DNA of 44,424 nucleotides from an uncultured Clostridia bacterium (GTDB lineage: Bacteria > Bacillota > Clostridia > Oscillospirales > CAG-272). The stretch covers positions 1 through 44,424 of the forward strand of contig CALWJT010000018.1 of NCBI GenBank assembly GCA_944381075.1. Direction: 5' to 3'. The position numbers and the translations under genes are program-made. Of this stretch, positions 32,852-41,104 are shown in pieces (the stretch's first letter is position 1; each line of letters begins with the position of its first letter). The notes below the pieces were generated by a model. That model was not told the origin of the DNA. It did no database searches and saw nothing but the letters and a program-made list of their open reading frames with translations.

Positions 32852-33430
32852 CTAGTGCAGCATCTTATGGTACTCCGCTACGGAAAGCTCCGTTTTTCTT
32901 CCGGTTTTTTGATAGAGCCCATCGAGAATCCGCGTTAGATTTTCCTGTTCCGCTGCAAGCGCATCTTCAATCGTTTTCTCATTCGTATACATCGACTTCG
33001 CAATTTCCGCAGAAGGCCATGCGAGAAGCGTGCTCGTTATGTAAATAAATCGGTGCAAAGACGGCAAGTTCGCCAGCACCTGCTCACACAACGTTCCTTC
33101 CGTCATGATATTTTCGGTCTCAAATATCCCGACAAAGTTCCTGCCTGCGGGGATACGGAATGCCTTATTGTTCTTCTTCAAGATCTTTCTTTTGCACCAG
33201 CCGACGGCTTTTCTTTCCATACATCTTAAAAAATCCTCTTCCGACGTCATACTTTCATCGAGCAGGCAGCTCCAAGCATTTTTGAAAATATGCGCACAGG
33301 CGGCATCCGCTTCTTTCGGATCGCATAACAGCACATTGCAAATATAAAGGACCCTCTGCTTGCTGGTATGGTAAAGGGCCGCCATCGCATCCCGATCGCC
33401 TTTCCGGGCTTTTCTCATCAACGGTGTCAT
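32852..33430 (-). CDS. ECF-type sigma factor (divergent)
   Basis: A 192-residue protein. The first part matches sigma-70 region 2 ('ARKGDRDAMAALYHTSKQRVLYICNVLL' then 'ADAACAHIFKNAW'). The second half resembles region 4 ('LPSLHRFIYITSTLLAWPSAEIAKSMYTNEKTIEDAL'), an HTH of ECF factors. Conserved features are weak, so it may be a remote subgroup. GGAGG precedes the ATG; it lies 10 nt after the protease gene and before the repeat-anchor gene. I infer it directs expression of a surface response. Confidence 0.65.
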   Translation of the reverse strand: MTPLMRKARKGDRDAMAALYHTSKQRVLYICNVLLCDPKEADAACAHIFKNAWSCLLDESMTSEEDFLRCMERKAVGWCKRKILKKNNKAFRIPAGRNFVGIFETENIMTEGTLCEQVLANLPSLHRFIYITSTLLAWPSAEIAKSMYTNEKTIEDALAAEQENLTRILDGLYQKTGRKTELSVAEYHKMLH

Positions 33431-33440
33431 ATTTCCCTCC

Positions 33441-34757
33441 TCAATAAGCCGCGAGGCAGTCCTCGGTGATGGCAGCGGTGACGGTCTGCTCTACGCCGTC
33501 ACGTACGATCACGATGGAAACGGTATCCCCTGCACGGACGTCAAGCATGGCATCGGTCAAATGATGCTGACGGGTGACGGTAACGGTCCGGTCGCCTATG
33601 GTAACGCTTTTGATAATATCACCTTCTTTGAAAATATCCTCTCCGAGGCTGCCCGGCGTGACCTCGCAGACACGTATCTCCTCGCAGCGGATAAGCAAGC
33701 CGGTTTCGATATCGTATTCGGCGGAGCAGGCGCTGACTTCAACGGTGATGCCGAGTATTCCGCGCATCACGCTCTCGCAGTCCTTGCCGTAGCAGTAGTC
33801 GATGATATTATCCGCAATCGCGCGGGCCACATTGGAGGGGATGGCATATCCGATGCTCTCAACGCTGCTGCCTGAGATTTTGGCGTTCACAATACCGATC
33901 AGCTCGCCCTCATCGTTGAACAGACCGCCGCCCGAATTTCCGGAATTGACAGGAGCATCGGTACGGATAACGCGGAAGGTCACTTCGCTCGAATCGTCGC
34001 TTGCCGTCATGGTAATGTATTCAGAGTCGACGCTGACAATTCCCCGCGTCACCGAAATCCCGCCGAGATCCGTATCGGAAGCAGAGGGATTGCCGATGGC
34101 AATCGCCGTCATACCCGGGACAACCTCATCGGAGTCGGCAACGGTCACAGCCGCAGCAGCCCCCATTTCGGCGGCATTCTTCAGTATCTCGCTCTGATCC
34201 ACGCGCAAAACGGCTATATCATAATTTGCCGAACCGCCGACATAGGTCGCGGGAATCGCATACGCCTCGTCTTCCATCCCGTAGAGGTAAACATAGATTT
34301 TGTCGCTTACCCGGTTTTCCGTGTCGCTGTCGCTGTCATATACAACATGATGATTGGTCACAATAAATGCGCTCCCGTCATCCTCGAGCCGATAAATGAC
34401 TCCCGAGCCTGCCGTGTAATAGGTCTGCGTGGTAGGCATAGGATCCCAAGGAGACGTACCACCGTAGGTAGTTTCAAAGGTGCAGTAAATGCTGACCGAC
34501 GACTGAAGTCCCGACGCAGCCGCGCAGGCGATACTGTCCGTATCTTCACGCGTTATCGTGTCCGTATCCTCTGCTATCCCCGGCGCAGTATCCGAGTCGT
34601 CCGGTTCCTCTGTGGAATCGGTTTTTTCTGTAGCTTGAACGGTGCCGTCGGTATCGGTCGGGTTGGCCGTCAGACCGCATGAGGCCGCTGCCATCCCCGA
34701 AAAAAGAACGCAAAGAAGCACGAGCAAAGAGGTCAGCTTCGTTATTTTTTGTTTCAT
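33441..34757 (-). CDS. HtrA-like serine protease with C-terminal PDZ domain
   Basis: A 438-residue exported S1C-type protease. Signal sequence ends near AASC (Cys27), a weak lipobox, so it may be a lipoprotein. A Thr/Asp/Glu-rich linker (residues 30-75) follows. Triad: His137 in 'TNHHVV', Asp180 in 'YDIAVL', Ser275 in 'NSGNSGG'. The C-terminal about 110 residues look like one PDZ domain ('RVCEVTPGSLGEDIFKEGDIIKSV'). AGAAAGGA precedes the ATG. First gene of a three-gene set with the sigma factor and repeat anchor. Confidence 0.88.
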   Translation of the reverse strand: MKQKITKLTSLLVLLCVLFSGMAAASCGLTANPTDTDGTVQATEKTDSTEEPDDSDTAPGIAEDTDTITREDTDSIACAAASGLQSSVSIYCTFETTYGGTSPWDPMPTTQTYYTAGSGVIYRLEDDGSAFIVTNHHVVYDSDSDTENRVSDKIYVYLYGMEDEAYAIPATYVGGSANYDIAVLRVDQSEILKNAAEMGAAAAVTVADSDEVVPGMTAIAIGNPSASDTDLGGISVTRGIVSVDSEYITMTASDDSSEVTFRVIRTDAPVNSGNSGGGLFNDEGELIGIVNAKISGSSVESIGYAIPSNVARAIADNIIDYCYGKDCESVMRGILGITVEVSACSAEYDIETGLLIRCEEIRVCEVTPGSLGEDIFKEGDIIKSVTIGDRTVTVTRQHHLTDAMLDVRAGDTVSIVIVRDGVEQTVTAAITEDCLAAY

Positions 34758-34844
34758 GGTTTTGATTCCTTTCTATGAATTTTTGTCCAGCGCATCCTCC
34801 GTTTGACAGAATAATGCCCCAAAGCCCCTATATTCCAGTTTCAT

Positions 34845-34860
34845 TCGGGAAAATTCCCGA
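34845..34860. repeat. Small palindrome upstream of the protease gene
   Basis: TCGGGAA and TTCCCGA flank AA in the 134-nt gap between the efflux permease and the protease gene. It may be an operator or an intercistronic hairpin; there is no T-run for a terminator. Confidence 0.35.
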
Positions 34861-34891
34861 CGCTTTCCCTTCGCCGGATACCGCATGAAAT

Positions 34892-36052
34892 TCAGAGACT
34901 ATGCAAGGCATCAATCGGTTGGAGCCGTGATGCCTTGGCTGCCGGATATCCGCCGAATGCGATCCCGATCACCGCACAGAATGCGATGGCAGCTCCGCCC
35001 GCCGTCCAATCCACGGCAGCAGAGGCTCCGGCGATCAAATTATAAATCTGAATGCCAGCGAAGGAGAGCCCCAGGCCGATAAGACCGCCGAGGACGGAAA
35101 GAACGCATGCCTCGCATAAAAACTGGAACATAATGTGCCTGCGCCTTGCGCCAACGGCTTTCCGGATCCCGATCTCTCTTGTTCTCTCCGTTACCGATAC
35201 AAGCATGATATTCATAATACCGATCCCGCCGACGATAAGGGAAATTGCCGCAATGCCGGCAAGAAGAAGCGACATCGTATTGTCGACCTCATCCATCGTT
35301 TCCAGCACGCTCGACTCATGGCTGACAGAGAACGCCTCTTCATCTCTTGTCGCCTGCAGCAGGAACGCCTCGGTGACATTGATCGCCGTATCCACGGTCT
35401 CGTCGCTCGACGCCTTAATATAGAAAGCCGATACCGAGCTTTCACCTGTCATACGCGCCGCGGTGGAATAAGGGATCAGGATCGAGCTGTTGCTGACGCC
35501 GGCAAGACTTGAGCCCTGTTCTTCAAGAACCCCGACCACCTTATAGATCCGCTCGCCGATCGTGATCGTGCCGCCTACGGCATCCCACGTCCCAAACAGG
35601 TCGGTCGCCACATCTGTCCCGATCACGCATACGCTTGTCGTCCATTCGATATCAGAATCCACGATTCGTCTGCCGCGCTGAATCTCTACATCCTGCACAG
35701 TGAAATAGTCCGGCGTAATGCCGTAAACAGCGTAGCTTCCTGTCGTCGTGCCTTTCTTCACGGTTTTGCTGATCGAGACGACAGGGGCGACACTGTCGAT
35801 CATGCTGTAATCGGCAAGCTGCTCGATCGTTTCCACGGAAAGAGCGGCGTCCGAGCCCGACAGGGTCGCCTTGATCCTGTCAGAGCCCATATCCGAAATG
35901 CTGCTCGTAATCCCCTCGGTCGCTCCCTGCGTGATGGATACCAGGATCACAACCGCCATAACGCCGATAATGATGCCGAGCATGGTCAGGATGGACCGCA
36001 GCTTGTTGTTCCAAATGGATTTGATGGAAAGCTCCAATATTTTGCGTGTCAT
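34892..36052 (-). CDS. MacB-like ABC transporter permease (FtsX family)
   Basis: A 386-residue membrane protein. TM1 is at residues 20-45, an exported MacB_PCD-type domain of about 220 residues follows, then three TM segments (from about residue 265) with 'VGGIGIMNIMLVSVTERTREIGIRKAVGARRRHI', the hallmark of MacB/FtsX permeases. The ATG at 36052 overlaps the ATPase stop (ATGA). Forms an efflux or lipid/peptide-handling system with the two upstream genes. Confidence 0.95.
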   Translation of the reverse strand: MTRKILELSIKSIWNNKLRSILTMLGIIIGVMAVVILVSITQGATEGITSSISDMGSDRIKATLSGSDAALSVETIEQLADYSMIDSVAPVVSISKTVKKGTTTGSYAVYGITPDYFTVQDVEIQRGRRIVDSDIEWTTSVCVIGTDVATDLFGTWDAVGGTITIGERIYKVVGVLEEQGSSLAGVSNSSILIPYSTAARMTGESSVSAFYIKASSDETVDTAINVTEAFLLQATRDEEAFSVSHESSVLETMDEVDNTMSLLLAGIAAISLIVGGIGIMNIMLVSVTERTREIGIRKAVGARRRHIMFQFLCEACVLSVLGGLIGLGLSFAGIQIYNLIAGASAAVDWTAGGAAIAFCAVIGIAFGGYPAAKASRLQPIDALHSL

Positions 36053-36726
36053 GCGCCCGCCTCCCTTTCCGTGAGGCGGCCGTCGCGGACGTAGACCTTC
36101 CGCTGCGCTTCGTCCGCTACACGGATATCGTGCGTAATGAGGACAATGGTGTGCCCGTCGCGCCAAAGTCCCTTGATGATATCCATGATCTCTCTGCCGG
36201 AGGCGGAGTCCAGATTTCCCGTAGGCTCGTCGGCAAGGATGATAGACGGCTCTGCGGCAAGGACGCGGGCAATGGCTACACGCTGCTGCTGACCGCCGGA
36301 AAGCTGTGCGGGCTTATGATGGATCCGCTCCGAAAGACCCACCTGTGCAAGCGTTTTCATAACACGTACATGCCGTTCCGACGGGAGTATATTGTGATAA
36401 AGGAGAGGCATTTCCACATTTTCATAGGCAGTGAGATCGGGAAGCAGATTGAACTGCTGAAAAATAAAGCCGATCTTTTCGCCCCTGATATAGGCAAGGT
36501 CGTCCTCCGTGCAGGTATCGACGGATTCGCCGTCAAGAATGTAATCTCCTTCGTCGGCAACGTCAAGGCAGCCGATAATATTCATCAGCGTAGACTTGCC
36601 GCTGCCCGACGGACCGAGAATAGAGACAAACTCTTTGGGCTTTACATGGAGATTGATATCCTGAAGCACAGGCACCGCCTCATCCCCAAGCATATAGGAT
36701 TTATAAATATGTTTTAGGCGTATCAT
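36049..36726 (-). CDS. MacB/LolD-type ABC ATPase
   Basis: A 225-residue ABC ATPase: Walker [10 protein letters not shown] (38-46), signature LSGGQQQR (142-149), Walker B IILADE (162-167), 'TGNLD' after it and 'THDIRVAD'. This is the LolD/MacB class. GGAGG precedes the ATG at 36726, 13 nt after the adaptor gene. Works with the downstream permease. Confidence 0.96.
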   Translation of the reverse strand: MIRLKHIYKSYMLGDEAVPVLQDINLHVKPKEFVSILGPSGSGKSTLMNIIGCLDVADEGDYILDGESVDTCTEDDLAYIRGEKIGFIFQQFNLLPDLTAYENVEMPLLYHNILPSERHVRVMKTLAQVGLSERIHHKPAQLSGGQQQRVAIARVLAAEPSIILADEPTGNLDSASGREIMDIIKGLWRDGHTIVLITHDIRVADEAQRKVYVRDGRLTEREAGA

Positions 36727-36739
36727 TTGAGCGCCTCCA

Positions 36740-37975
36740 TCAATTCCCGAAGGGGAAGCTACCGCCAAACTGGCTCGGATCGAAATCTCCGAAGTCGAAA
36801 TCCCCGAAGTCCAAGCCATCCGGCAGGCTGCCGCCGGGGAAGCTTCCCATTCCGCCGCTTCCCGAACTGTCAGAGCCGGTCAAGGAAGAGGTTATGGTGG
36901 TGGCCACGATAAGATCTCCCTCTTCAAGCTCATCGCTTTCAATTATAATGTAAGTGCCGTCGGACATGCCTGTTTCTACAGTTATCTTAGTGAGCTTGGA
37001 CGTATCCAGCTCTTCCCCGTCATACGCATCGCCAAGAGAAACGCCATTCGGTGCAAGGTATACATAATTGGTATCTCCGGAGGTATAAACGGCGTCCACC
37101 GGAACAAGCAAGCCATCGCCGCTGTCCTCGATCACGATCTCAGCGGCTACGCTCATGCCGGGATAAGTGCCCTCCACATAATCAAAGGCCACCTCGATCT
37201 GATAGGCAGCGGTACTTCCGCTTGTGGAACCGTTATAAGAAATATCGGTAACGGCACCGGTATAATCCCCGCCGACGGCATCGATCGTGATATTGACCTC
37301 CTGGTCGAGCGCGACGGACGAAATGTTCAATTCATCTACCGATATATTCATCGTATATCCATCTGTTCCCATGAACATGGCTACGCTTGTGCTGTCGGAT
37401 ACGATATCCCCTTCGTGGAGGTAGCATTCCAAAAGCACCGCATCATAGGGAGCAATGATATCCACTGTACTTTCATCTTCCAACACGACCACCGCAAGAA
37501 TATCGCCCATCTCAACGGTATCGCCTACGCTGAAATTCAGGCTTTGGACAGTACCGCCGGCAATCACAGGAGCGTCTGCGCTGCCGGCATCGGTATCCGG
37601 CAATGCGGAATACGCCGCAGCATCGTCCTCACTCGCTGCCGGATCGCCGTTCTCCTCATCATCTGATGTGCCCTCGCTCAGCAAATCGATCGCCGTCAGC
37701 GTTTCTTTCGTAACAGGAATAAGCGTCCCGCTCCCGCTGATGGTCGTGCTGACGCTGCCGTAGGAGATCTCGTCGACGCTGTAGGTCGTGGTCCGCGTCG
37801 TGTCGGATCCGCTCGTCTTCCTTGCCGCTATCACAATGGAAGCAAGGATGACAATGACCAGAACGGCAGCGACCGCTGAAACGATAATCGTTCTTTTCTT
37901 TTTCTCCGCGGCCTTTCTGCTGATTTGAGATCTGTCGCCCGTTCGAATGTTCAATTTCTTGGAATTTTGCGTCAT
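36740..37975 (-). CDS. Efflux periplasmic-adaptor-type (MacA/HlyD) protein
   Basis: A 411-residue membrane fusion protein. A basic start is followed by a TM anchor (30-50) and a beta-barrel/lipoyl architecture: 'GGTVQSLNFSVGDTVEMGDILAVV' and 'IIAPYDAVLLECYLHEGDIVSD' are the two lipoyl half-motifs. In between there is only a short acidic linker, as in the monoderm adaptor class. The last about 35 residues are a Gly/Asp/Phe low-complexity tail (repeated DFGDFD), which is unusual. The ATG at 37975 has AAGGA very close (short spacing); the upstream frame to 38080 lacks a better site. First gene of the efflux operon. Confidence 0.9.
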   Translation of the reverse strand: MTQNSKKLNIRTGDRSQISRKAAEKKKRTIIVSAVAAVLVIVILASIVIAARKTSGSDTTRTTTYSVDEISYGSVSTTISGSGTLIPVTKETLTAIDLLSEGTSDDEENGDPAASEDDAAAYSALPDTDAGSADAPVIAGGTVQSLNFSVGDTVEMGDILAVVVLEDESTVDIIAPYDAVLLECYLHEGDIVSDSTSVAMFMGTDGYTMNISVDELNISSVALDQEVNITIDAVGGDYTGAVTDISYNGSTSGSTAAYQIEVAFDYVEGTYPGMSVAAEIVIEDSGDGLLVPVDAVYTSGDTNYVYLAPNGVSLGDAYDGEELDTSKLTKITVETGMSDGTYIIIESDELEEGDLIVATTITSSLTGSDSSGSGGMGSFPGGSLPDGLDFGDFDFGDFDPSQFGGSFPFGN

Positions 37976-38584
37976 TTCCTTTGAATCCTTTCTCGCTGTG
38001 CCAGCTCCGGCCTCTCCGCCGGAAAAATAACAAATTTTATAATAGTCTTGCTCCAAAGCATGGAGGAACCGCTCAGACATGGATATCGCATCAAGAAGCC
38101 TCTTCGCTCCCCCTCTTCTCCGAGAGTGCGCGATACGGTCGGCAAGTGCCTCCGGCTCCAGCGGCGTCCCTCTTTGCCTGCGGAAGCACGTCCAACCGAT
38201 CCCATATGCAGCCGGTTTGTTCTGTCAGCTTTCCGAATGGGTCCGACAGAGCAAAAGCAAATGCCGCCCTTCTCACGGATGACCGGGACAGCGCTTTCTC
38301 AAAAGCTGGAGCCGCAAAGCGCATCATGCTTTTCTGGATTTGCCCCAAAGGGGGGAGAGAGCCGCCGCAGAGCCCATGCCTTCTGGAATATCCATCGTGT
38401 CTGCATCGCCCTTTATCTTTTTCGATTTACAAAGTACGTCATAGAAGCTTACAAAAAAATTTGCCGTTTCTATTTCACCACTGCCGTGACCTCCGTTTCT
38501 TGGATGATGGCATTATTGTAGCAGGCCTCACCAAATTGATGCCAAAGAAAACGGTGAACGAATCGTGAAATTTCCGCAGAAAAA
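37976..38584. other. Intergenic stretch upstream of the efflux operon
   Basis: About 610 bases before the terminator of the two-component operon. I see no supported gene: open frames on both strands lack motifs and ribosome binding sites. It must hold the efflux promoter; an A/T-rich -10-like TATTATAAAA near 38043-38034 lacks a matching -35. Confidence 0.5.
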
Positions 38585-38617
38585 AGCGGAGAAATCCCCA
38601 AAACCGGGATTTCTCCG
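38585..38617 (-). terminator. Terminator of the response-regulator/kinase operon
   Basis: GCGGAGAAATCCC and GGGATTTCTCCGC form a perfect 13-bp stem with a 7-nt loop; on the minus strand TTTTTT follows. It lies 13 nt after the kinase stop. Confidence 0.95.
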
Positions 38618-38630
38618 CCTCAAGATATAT

Positions 38631-39866
38631 TCAATGCTTCCATATCACCTTAAAGCCGATATGCGCGCCATCCCTTCGATATGCGGTAATTTCTCCATGA
38701 TGCTTTTTCGCAATGGATTGGGCAATAGAAAGCCCTATGCCAAAGCCTCCGCCAAAGGTTCTTGCCTCGTCCGAACGATAAAAACGGTCGAACAGCTTAT
38801 CAAGCCTGATATCGTCGACGGACCGACAGCTATTTTCCACCGTCAGAACAATCTGCCGCCGATGCCTGAGCGTAATTTTGATCTCCCCGCCCTCGTCGCA
38901 GTATTTGACCGCGTTGTCAAGCAGGATCGATAGGAGCCTGCGAAGCGCTTCTTCGTTTCCCATGCAAGAAACATCCGGCTGTACATCGCTCTCCATATGC
39001 TTTTTGTGTTCCTCCGATAACGGTTGAAATTCAGCAATGGCATCCAGCACGCATTCACTGAGATCGACCTTGGAGACCGCCATAATCTGCTCGTCCTCGT
39101 CCATGCGCGAAAGCGTGACAAGCTGACCTACGAGCTCCGTCATCTGTTCCCCCTTGCGTCTTATCCCATCAATCCATTCGTTTTCCCCGAGCTGTGACTC
39201 CAGGATCTCTAAATTCGTCATGATCAAAGTCAGCGGCGTTTTCAGTTCGTGGTTGACATCCGTAACAAATTGCTTCTGCTTTTCATAGCTTTCCGCGATA
39301 GGCCGTATGGCTCTTTTGGAAATAAGAAGGATCAAAATCAACACCATAGCGGCCGTGGCAGTCAAAATAAAACCGATCGTACCAATAAACCGGCTGCTCA
39401 TCCCGCGGTACATGCTGCCATCCACAAATACGATGGAATACCCCATTTTGGCGTCGTATATCTTATATCGGTAATCCTCAATCCATCCGCGTTCCTTCCC
39501 CTTGATTACCGCGCTGCGCGCATAATCTTCGGCATCTTCTTTGGCGACAGAGGATATGGATTCGATATTGGTTGCCACAATCTCATCCTCTTCATTCAAC
39601 CATACGGTAAAAAAGCGCGTTGAAAAGGGGGTCTCCTTGTTAATAAAAGACGGAAAAAGATTCGAGCCCTGCATAGCAGAAGGAAGGCTGCCGGAGTTTT
39701 CCGGGAACGTACCGTCATTTTCCGAAAGGATATCGGTCAAGGTATCCAAGGTTTGATTGACGGAGGATACATTCAGCAGATAGGCGATCACAAAAATCAA
39801 AGCAAATATCATACAAATCACGGCCGCGCTGATAGCGATAAAACGCTTTTGAAGCTGTTTGATCAC
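38631..39866 (-). CDS. Sensor histidine kinase
   Basis: A 411-residue two-TM kinase. TM1 8-31, exported sensor of about 130 residues, TM2 162-183, H-box with phosphorylated His206 in 'DVNHELKTPLTL', N-box 'LLDNAVKYCDEGG', G-box 'FGGGFGIGLSIAQSIA'. The start is a GTG at 39866 that overlaps the regulator stop (GTGA) with GGAGG 7 nt upstream; the upstream frame to 40004 is inside the regulator. Pairs with the regulator before it. Its position next to the efflux operon suggests it controls export or envelope stress genes; this is inference. Confidence 0.95.
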   Translation of the reverse strand: MIKQLQKRFIAISAAVICMIFALIFVIAYLLNVSSVNQTLDTLTDILSENDGTFPENSGSLPSAMQGSNLFPSFINKETPFSTRFFTVWLNEEDEIVATNIESISSVAKEDAEDYARSAVIKGKERGWIEDYRYKIYDAKMGYSIVFVDGSMYRGMSSRFIGTIGFILTATAAMVLILILLISKRAIRPIAESYEKQKQFVTDVNHELKTPLTLIMTNLEILESQLGENEWIDGIRRKGEQMTELVGQLVTLSRMDEDEQIMAVSKVDLSECVLDAIAEFQPLSEEHKKHMESDVQPDVSCMGNEEALRRLLSILLDNAVKYCDEGGEIKITLRHRRQIVLTVENSCRSVDDIRLDKLFDRFYRSDEARTFGGGFGIGLSIAQSIAKKHHGEITAYRRDGAHIGFKVIWKH

Positions 39867-40537
39867 GTTTCTGCCTCCAGCACATAACCGGCGCCTCGGA
39901 TATACCGTATGCGGATCGGAGCATCGATGGCCTCCAATTTCTTTCGGATATTGGAAATGTGCGCCCAAATCACGCTGATATCTACATTTGCGTCCCAGCC
40001 CCAAATATGCGTGATGAATTGCTCAGAACGAATGATCACCCCCGGCGCTTGCAGCATCATTTCCATGAGCTGAAATTCTTTGCCGCTGAATACCTGCGTC
40101 TGCCTTTTATATGAAAATTCGTAAGTCGAACGGTTGAGCACCGTATCGTTGTAGGTAAGCAAATCTGGAGTAAAATTGTCCTTGCGCCGAAGCATCGCCC
40201 GAACCCGTGCGAGCAGTTCCGCCGTCGAAAAAGGCTTGGGCAGGTAATCATCCGCACCCGCATCTAAGCCTTCGACCTTTTGATAGGTCTCAGTCTTTGC
40301 GGTGAGGAACAGCGCAGGCGTGGTAATTCCCATCTGCCGCAGCTTTTTCAGCACAGATACGCCATCCATCCCGGGCATCATGATATCAAATATCAAGCCG
40401 TCATATTCATCTGTCACAGCGTAATCAAAGGCATCATTCCCGTTTGAAACGCCGTCGACGATATAGTGCTTGCTTTCAAATATAAACAGCAGGCTTTTTA
40501 AAAGCTCTTTGTCGTCCTCCGCAATTAAAATCCGCAT
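39863..40537 (-). CDS. OmpR/PhoB-family response regulator
   Basis: A 224-residue regulator. Receiver with acidic pocket 'AEDD', phospho-acceptor Asp51 in 'IFDIMMPGMDG', Thr in 'FLTAKTE' and Lys in 'YLPKPFS'. C-terminal winged helix: 'FSGKEFQLMEMMLQAPGVIIRSEQFITHIWG' and 'VIWAHISNIRKKL', 'RYIRGAGYVLE'. GGAGG precedes the ATG. First gene of the operon with the kinase. Confidence 0.96.
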   Translation of the reverse strand: MRILIAEDDKELLKSLLFIFESKHYIVDGVSNGNDAFDYAVTDEYDGLIFDIMMPGMDGVSVLKKLRQMGITTPALFLTAKTETYQKVEGLDAGADDYLPKPFSTAELLARVRAMLRRKDNFTPDLLTYNDTVLNRSTYEFSYKRQTQVFSGKEFQLMEMMLQAPGVIIRSEQFITHIWGWDANVDISVIWAHISNIRKKLEAIDAPIRIRYIRGAGYVLEAET

Positions 40538-40764
40538 GGAAACCGCCTCCGTTAACGTGATCGTTTATATGATAGCATAATTGCCTAAATCGGCGCCAAA
40601 GGATAGTGAATGGATGATATCATAAAAATCATGTGCATTCAAGCATCCCTTTGTGAATTTATAATTTTGCCGGTAGGATCCGTAAATTACAGTTCCAAGA
40701 TTCCAGTCCTGTAGGTCCAAAAAAAGCTGCATGGTAATGTAAAGATAAAAAGGAAAGGTAAAAA

Positions 40765-40799
40765 AGCGAAAAAGCCTTATCTCATAAGGCTTTTTCGCT
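40765..40799 (-). terminator. Terminator after tRNA-Leu
   Basis: AGCGAAAAAGCCTTAT and ATAAGGCTTTTTCGCT form a 16-bp stem with a 3-nt loop; T-rich sequence follows on the minus strand. It lies 26 nt after the tRNA end. Confidence 0.92.
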
Positions 40800-40825
40800 C
40801 TGGTTGCATTTTTATTAAGTAAAGG

Positions 40826-40907
40826 TGGTGCGGGCGACAGGACTTGAACCTGCACGGTCGCCCACTGGTTCCTAAGACCAGCGCGTCTGCCATTCCGCCA
40901 CGCCCGC
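40826..40907 (-). tRNA. tRNA-Leu, anticodon UAG
   Basis: The acceptor stem GCGGGCG pairs with CGCCCGC; the anticodon arm is CTGGT-CTTAGGA-ACCAG, so the anticodon is UAG (reads CUA/CUN Leu). A long variable arm (TGGGCGACCGTG) marks a class II tRNA; T-arm CAGG-TTCAAGT-CCTG. CCA is encoded (40828-40826). It has its own perfect promoter and terminator. Confidence 0.97.
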
Positions 40908-40918
40908 ATTATGATATG

Positions 40919-40947
40919 ATTATAGCATAACCGTCTCCTGCTGTCAA
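40919..40947 (-). promoter_or_regulatory. Perfect promoter of tRNA-Leu
   Basis: -35 TTGACA (40947-40942), 17-nt spacer, -10 TATAAT (40924-40919); the tRNA 5' end lies 11 nt downstream. Confidence 0.93.
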
Positions 40948-41033
40948 TGTAAAACCTCCGGTTCTTGATAAAAATTAGGTGTCAGACCATACAGCACCGC
41001 ACATCCCGGCCGATCACTGCGGCGCCCGCAAAC

Positions 41034-41056
41034 AAAAAGGGGACCTTTCAGTCCCC
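41034..41056 (-). terminator. Terminator of the amino-acid ABC operon
   Basis: On the minus strand GGGGAC, loop TGAAAG, GTCCCC, then TTTTTG. It lies 49 nt after the ATPase stop. Confidence 0.9.
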
Positions 41057-41104
41057 CGCCATGGCAGAAAGCCGCTTTTCCGAAATACCGCGCGGTCTCC
41101 CCTT

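Noticed and set aside
37981-38568. Open frames in the 600-bp gap before the efflux operon
   Set aside because: Arg/Pro/Ser-rich, without ribosome binding sites or recognisable motifs on either strand.
40565-40732. 55-residue minus-strand frame between tRNA-Leu and the response regulator
   Set aside because: No ribosome binding site, no motif, and it lies in a region ending with a tRNA terminator.
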